Positions 59,753 through 64,000 of a DNA stretch of 64,000 nt are shown here, piece after piece. The DNA comes from Cynocephalus volans (lineage: Eukaryota; Chordata; Mammalia; Dermoptera; Cynocephalidae): contig NC_084478.1 of assembly GCF_027409185.1 (NCBI RefSeq), positions 81,513,624-81,577,623 of the forward strand, read 5' to 3'. How positions within the stretch are numbered: position 1 is the first letter of the stretch; each line of letters begins with the position of its first letter. The translations under genes and the position numbers were made by a program. The notes below the pieces were generated by a model, which saw only the letters and a program-made list of their open reading frames with translations, ran no database searches and was not told the DNA's origin.

Positions 59753-59880
59753 GGGCCAAGCCTGTGGCGCACTCGGGAGAGTGCGGCGCTGGGAGTGCAG
59801 CGACGCTACCGACACGGGTTCGGATCCTGTATAGGAATGGCTGGTGCACTCACTGGCTGAGTACCGGTCACGAAAAAGAC
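59753..59880 (+). mobile_element. tRNA-derived SINE, full length
   Basis: Head 'gggccaagcctgtggcgcac', middle 'gagagtgcggcgctggga', B-box-like 'gggttcggatcc', second unit 'ggtgcactcactggctgag' and a short tail. Near-perfect target-site duplication: 'aaaaagtaacatactcc' before and 'aaaaagtaacatattcc' after. Confidence 0.9.
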
Positions 59881-60014
59881 AAAAAAAGTAACATATTCCC
59901 ATTGAAAATATTTAAAATATTACACGAATGTATAACTTTGTGAAAACATCCTGAAATGTGCTTTCCTCTTCCTGACTTACAAGTGAGGTGTATATTCTTT
60001 CTAAGATATTTTTC

Positions 60015-60370
60015 TGTGCATACATGTCTTAGTTTTTTCTGTGCTGCTGTAACAGAATACCTGGCACCAGGTAACTTATAACAGAAATTTACTGGTTCAA
60101 ATTTCCAGAGGCTGGGAAGTCCAATATCAAGGTGCTGGCATTTGACTGGAGCCTTCTTGCTGTGCCATAACATAGTACAGGTCTAGAGGGTGAGAGAGAG
60201 CAAGAAGCGGCCAAAGTCACCCTTTTACAATGGCACCAATCCCACTCATGGGAGTGGAGCTGTCACAGCCTTATCACTTTTCAAGGGTCTCACCTCTTAA
60301 TACTGTTACAATGGCAATTAAATTTCAACATGAATTTTGTAGAGGATAAACATTTAAACTATAGCAATAC
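60015..60370 (-). mobile_element. MaLR/MST-like LTR
   Basis: 'tctgtgctgctgtaacagaa' near 60038, 'ggctgggaagtccaatatca' near 60110, 'cctcttaatactgttacaat' near 60293, 'ggcaattaaatttcaacatg' near 60313. Related to 49.5 kb. Confidence 0.65.
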
Positions 60371-60383
60371 ACCAGCACTTCTG

Positions 60384-60476
60384 ACAGTTAATTTTATGTA
60401 TCAACTTGGATGGGCCATGGGGTGCCTATATATTTGGTCAAACATTCTGGGTGTTTCTATGACAATGTTTTTGGGT
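60384..60476 (+). mobile_element. Stub of the medium-reiterated family
   Basis: 'gttaattttatgtatcaact' followed by 'tggatgggccatggggtgcc' and 'attctgggtgtttctatgac' equals the first ~90 bp of the element at 43.28 kb. Confidence 0.6.
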
Positions 60477-61585
60477 GAGTTTAACATTTGTTTATTGTGG
60501 CAAAACATGTGTAACATAAGAATTTCCATTTTAAGCATTTTTAAACATACAATTGTGTGAAATTAATTATATTCCCAATGCTGTGTGACTACTACCTCTA
60601 TCTATTTTCAAAACTTTTTCATCATCCTAAACATAAACTATATACCCATTAAGCAATAACTTCTCACTATTACTCTTCCCCCATGCTCCCATTTCTGGTA
60701 ACCTCTAATTTACTTCTGTCTCTGAATTTTTTTAAATTTATTTTTTCTTAATTGATCCACGAGAACTGTATGTATTTGTTCAGTGCAATATGATATTTGG
60801 GCACATTTATACTGTGTGCAATGATCATATCATTGTGTTTAACATACCCATCACCTCGAATATTTGTCACCTCTTTCTGTTGAGAACATTCAACATGCTC
60901 TCAACTAGCCTCTTGAAGTTATACAATAATTTGTTGTTGGCTGCAGTCTCCCTATATTTCTATAGAACACTAGATCTTATTCTTCATATCCCTCTACAAT
61001 TTTGTAGCCATTAGGCCTTTCGCCGTACCCGCCTCTCCCCTCCCCTTACTAGTCTTTTGTGACCACGCTTCTACTCTCTAATTCTATGAAGTCAACTTTT
61101 TTAGCTTCCACATATGAGTGAGAACATGAGGTATTTCTCTTTCTGTGCTTGGCTTATTTCACATAATCCAATTTTCTCCACGCTCATTAATGTTGCTGCG
61201 AATGGCAGAATTTCATTCTTTTTTATGGCTGAGTAGTACTCCATTGTGAATATATGCCACATTTTCCTTATCCAGTCATCCTTTGATGGACATTTAGGTT
61301 GGTTCCATAGTTTAGCTATTGTAAATAGAGCTGTGATGACCATGGGAGTGCAGGTATGCCTTCAACATGATGATTTCCATTCCTTTGGATATATACTCAA
61401 TAGTGGGATTACTGGATTGTATAGTAATTCTATCTGTAGTTGTTTGAGAAATCTCCACACTGTTTTCCATAATGGCTACACTAATTTACATACCCACCAA
61501 CAATCTATAAGAGTTCCCCTTTCTCAGCATCCTCTCCAGCATTTGTTATTTTCTGTCTTTTTGATAATATCTCTTCTAACTTAGA
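60477..61585 (-). mobile_element. Two stacked L1 3' ends
   Basis: 60477-60728 is an older L1 3' end ('attgtggcaaaacatgtgta'). 60730-61585 is another, with a 3' UTR ('gttatacaataatttgttg' area) and the reversed ORF2 end ('tatgagtgagaacatgagg' near 61112, 'ctgagtagtactccattgtg' near 61229, 'ttttccataatggctacac' near 61463). Confidence 0.7.
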
Positions 61586-62480
61586 GTTTCCTTAGAATTG
61601 TTGCTCAAAATTCCTTTTCAGTCACTTCAAGAACTTCCTGTTCTATAGGATCTGGTATTTGAGAATTATTATATTCCTTTGGTGGTGTCATAATTTCTTT
61701 TTTTTTTCATATTTGTAGTATCTCTCCATTGGTGTTTAGTCATCTGGTAGAGAAGTTACTTTTTCTAGTACTCTGGAGTTGAGTTAGCTGAGAGGGAGTT
61801 CCTCTTGCAGGTTTGTTTTCTAATGATGGTTGAATGGCGTGTTTTAGTATCGGTTCCAGGTAGACACTGTAGTGTAGTCTCTGTGTAGGTACTTTGGCTG
61901 AATTCAGTGTTGGATTTGCATGAGAGTGCCTCTGTGTGACCTAGTCCTTGGGACATTTATTATTTCCTTGCTGAGGTTGGCGACACTATATTGGTTCATT
62001 AGGACATGGGCAAGCTCTCAAATTTTGGGGGTAGCACCTTGGAGTCTTGTCACTCTTAGGTTACAGCGGGTGTTCTTGAGTGGGACTGTTGTCACCCTGG
62101 CCAGCTCACCCTGGCTCTAATGGGTGCACTGGGATATACTAGTGCTTCTCAATTTGAATGGATGAGTCTGCATGTGTTTTCTCTTTCCTCTTTCCCTGGG
62201 CTCTGCTGGTTACACTTCTGTCTATGCCAATGAGTGATCACCAGGTAACCTATGAGGTAGTGGTAGTTGCTGTTGTGGCAGCAAGCTGTCTTTGTGGCAG
62301 TGGGTGCTGTGGCAATGGCTGTCACAGCCCACTCATTCTGCACTGGTGTCTGCAGCAGTGGCAGGGAGTGTTGCCTGGGGGCCTCTGTGGCAGCTGGGTG
62401 GGCCTCTTGGGGGCAGGGTCTTACTTGCCTGGGTCCTGCAGGGCTGCCAGTCACTCAGGCAGGTCCTCTGTGGCAGCTGT
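61585..62480. other. Unassigned GC-richer segment between L1 fragments
   Basis: Lies between minus-strand L1 pieces. From about 62270 it has 'gtggcag'-type short repeats. ORFs of 88-133 codons exist but have low-complexity Gly/Trp/Cys-rich products. It may be an L1 5' UTR or an LTR; I cannot decide. Confidence 0.35.
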
Positions 62481-63330
62481 TTTTCATATCGTCTAATCCA
62501 TCCTACTTTTCCTTTATGTTTTGTATATTTTGAGTCTTGTTTAAGAAATTCTCTCACAGACCAGGGTTGGAAAATACACTCCTATAAATTTTTTTCTAAA
62601 TATTGTGCAGTTTTATCACTAATATTTAACTCTCTAAATGATATGGTGTGCACACGTGTGGGGGGACACATCTATGTGTGTGTTGAGAAATAGGTTAAAA
62701 TTTTAATATTTTTAGTGTGTGTAACTATTTTTATTTTTCCTGTGTAGAAAACCAACTGTTCCAGCACCATCTAGTTAAAAGTCTACCCCCAATGATGTGA
62801 AATGCAAGTTCTGCCATATATCAATTTCTGCATATGTGGGAATCTGTTTCTGGACCCTCTATGCTGTTCATCAGTTTATTTGTTCATCTTCAAGCCAATA
62901 CCAGTCTGTCTCAATGACTATTACTTTAAAATAAGTCTTGATATCTGCAGGGAAAATAGGGATTTTGCCTTGTTCTTCTACTTTTTCATAAATGTTATGG
63001 ATATTCTTGACACTGCTTTTCTTAAAAATCTTAGAATCAATTCAAGTTCAATGAAAAATGCTTAATTTTGTCAGGGATGCAATGAATCTACATATCAATT
63101 TGGAAAAAACAGTGATTTTACAATATTGAGTCTTCCTAGCCATAAACATGGTATAAGTTTACTTTTATTTAGGCTTCTTTTAATGTCTTTATGTCTTTCA
63201 ATAAAATATTATACTTTTATCCATAAAGGTTTTGTGTATCTTTTAAAATTAGATTTATTATGAGGAAGCATATGACTTTTATAGCTATTTTAAATGATAT
63301 TTCCTTTAAAATATAGTTTCTAACCTTTGT
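62480..63330 (-). mobile_element. Old L1 ORF2 fragment
   Basis: Minus-strand L1: 'aaccaactgttccagcacca' near 62751, 'gttcatcttcaagccaatac' near 62883, 'gggatgcaatgaatctacat' near 63075. Decayed. Confidence 0.6.
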
Positions 63331-64000
63331 TTCTGGTGTATATAAAACATGCCATTTTATCTTCTCATTTGTAATATTTATAGACTAATTAATTCAGTGA
63401 CTGAAGACAAAGAAATTATTTCTGATTATATTCACATAAAAGGATGCTGACTATAATTTTTACTGATGCCTTTGAATTGGCCAATGTCATGTAAGCCTGA
63501 AGGGAAAAAATTCCACTAAATACCTCATATTGTACAAAAGAGCTGTCAACTCTTACAGCCAGACACTTCTTGAGATTATGAAGAGGTGGGCTGAGTCAGC
63601 TCAGCTTCCTCTGCCCCTCACTCATTCATCCCTTTTCCTAGCCTGTACAAGCAGAATATGGGGGAGAGTGGGATAGAATCTCAAGAGTTGTAAGTCGGAG
63701 ACCTAGAGGAGAAATGTCTTTTATTTTTTCAGTCCTTCTGCATGGAGGACTGGAGGGGTCCTCCTTTCCCAAAACCAAGTTAAAAAATCTCCAAAGACAA
63801 TAATTTGTAAAAATTGGGGATCCCACACAAAAGGAAGAGACAGGCATCTCATCCTCTGGCTGAATATGTGCTTAGTCAGCAGGCTTGCTGTGCAGCCCTG
63901 GGCCTACACAAACAAGAATAAGAGAAGAAGAAAGATATGTAAGGGTAGAGAGACAGATGGTAATGGAGCATCCTATACACTCCTGATTAGATGGAGGTAA
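63330..64000. other. No gene recognised
   Basis: A 69-codon minus-strand ORF (63638-63847) has no recognisable domain, and I see no repeats that I can name. Confidence 0.4.

Overview
This is vertebrate, placental-mammal genomic DNA. The evidence is spliced genes with GT-AG introns, dense L1 LINEs, MaLR-type LTR elements, MIR/L2 relics and young tRNA-derived SINEs. There is no prokaryotic or organellar signature. Two SINE types occur: a tRNA-Ile-like monomer, and a roughly 140-bp tRNA-related element with a partial second unit. Together with an L1 lineage whose 3' UTR carries a CA repeat and a G-rich block, they remind me most of colugo (Dermoptera) repeats. That species guess is tentative and made from memory.

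The only protein-coding gene I can defend is a DM-domain-family gene, best matched to DMRTC1 (DMRT8), which is X-linked and testis-biased in the mammals where it has been studied. It is present three times, head to tail, in a 6-kb tandem array (about 17.6-35.6 kb). Each unit has a GC-rich candidate promoter with a non-coding first exon, seven coding exons with consistent splice phases, MIR-rich introns and an L1 3' fragment. Copy 1 predicts 290 aa; copies 2 and 3 predict one identical 292-aa protein. The DM domain has lost two of its eight zinc ligands (one is replaced by His in copy 1).

The history of the array can be read directly. The last L1 fragment is flanked by a 17-bp target-site duplication, so it marks the original insertion. 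The two internal L1 fragments are chimeras of that L1 and a second L1 just upstream of the array, which implies unequal crossing-over between L1s. Copy 2 has the 5' half of copy 3 and the 3' half of copy 1, as expected from a second unequal crossover in a two-copy ancestor. The exchange maps to about 136 bp of intron 3.

Left flank (1-17.6 kb): nested old L1 fragments on both strands, SINEs, a MaLR-like LTR, and a 5'-truncated young L1 at 13.28-15.40 kb with about 630 codons of ORF2 still open. An inverted pair of L1 3' ends abuts the array.

Right flank (35.6-64 kb): long stretches with no recognised gene, then an ancient L1 (about 40-48 kb) interrupted by an LTR, a younger L1, tRNA-half insertions, a medium-reiterated element and a GC-rich element with a ~104-bp tandem repeat. 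A second copy of that GC-rich element lies at 52.8 kb. Beyond are a MaLR internal region with its 3' LTR, more SINEs and old L1s. No CRISPR, operon or intact structural-RNA gene was found.
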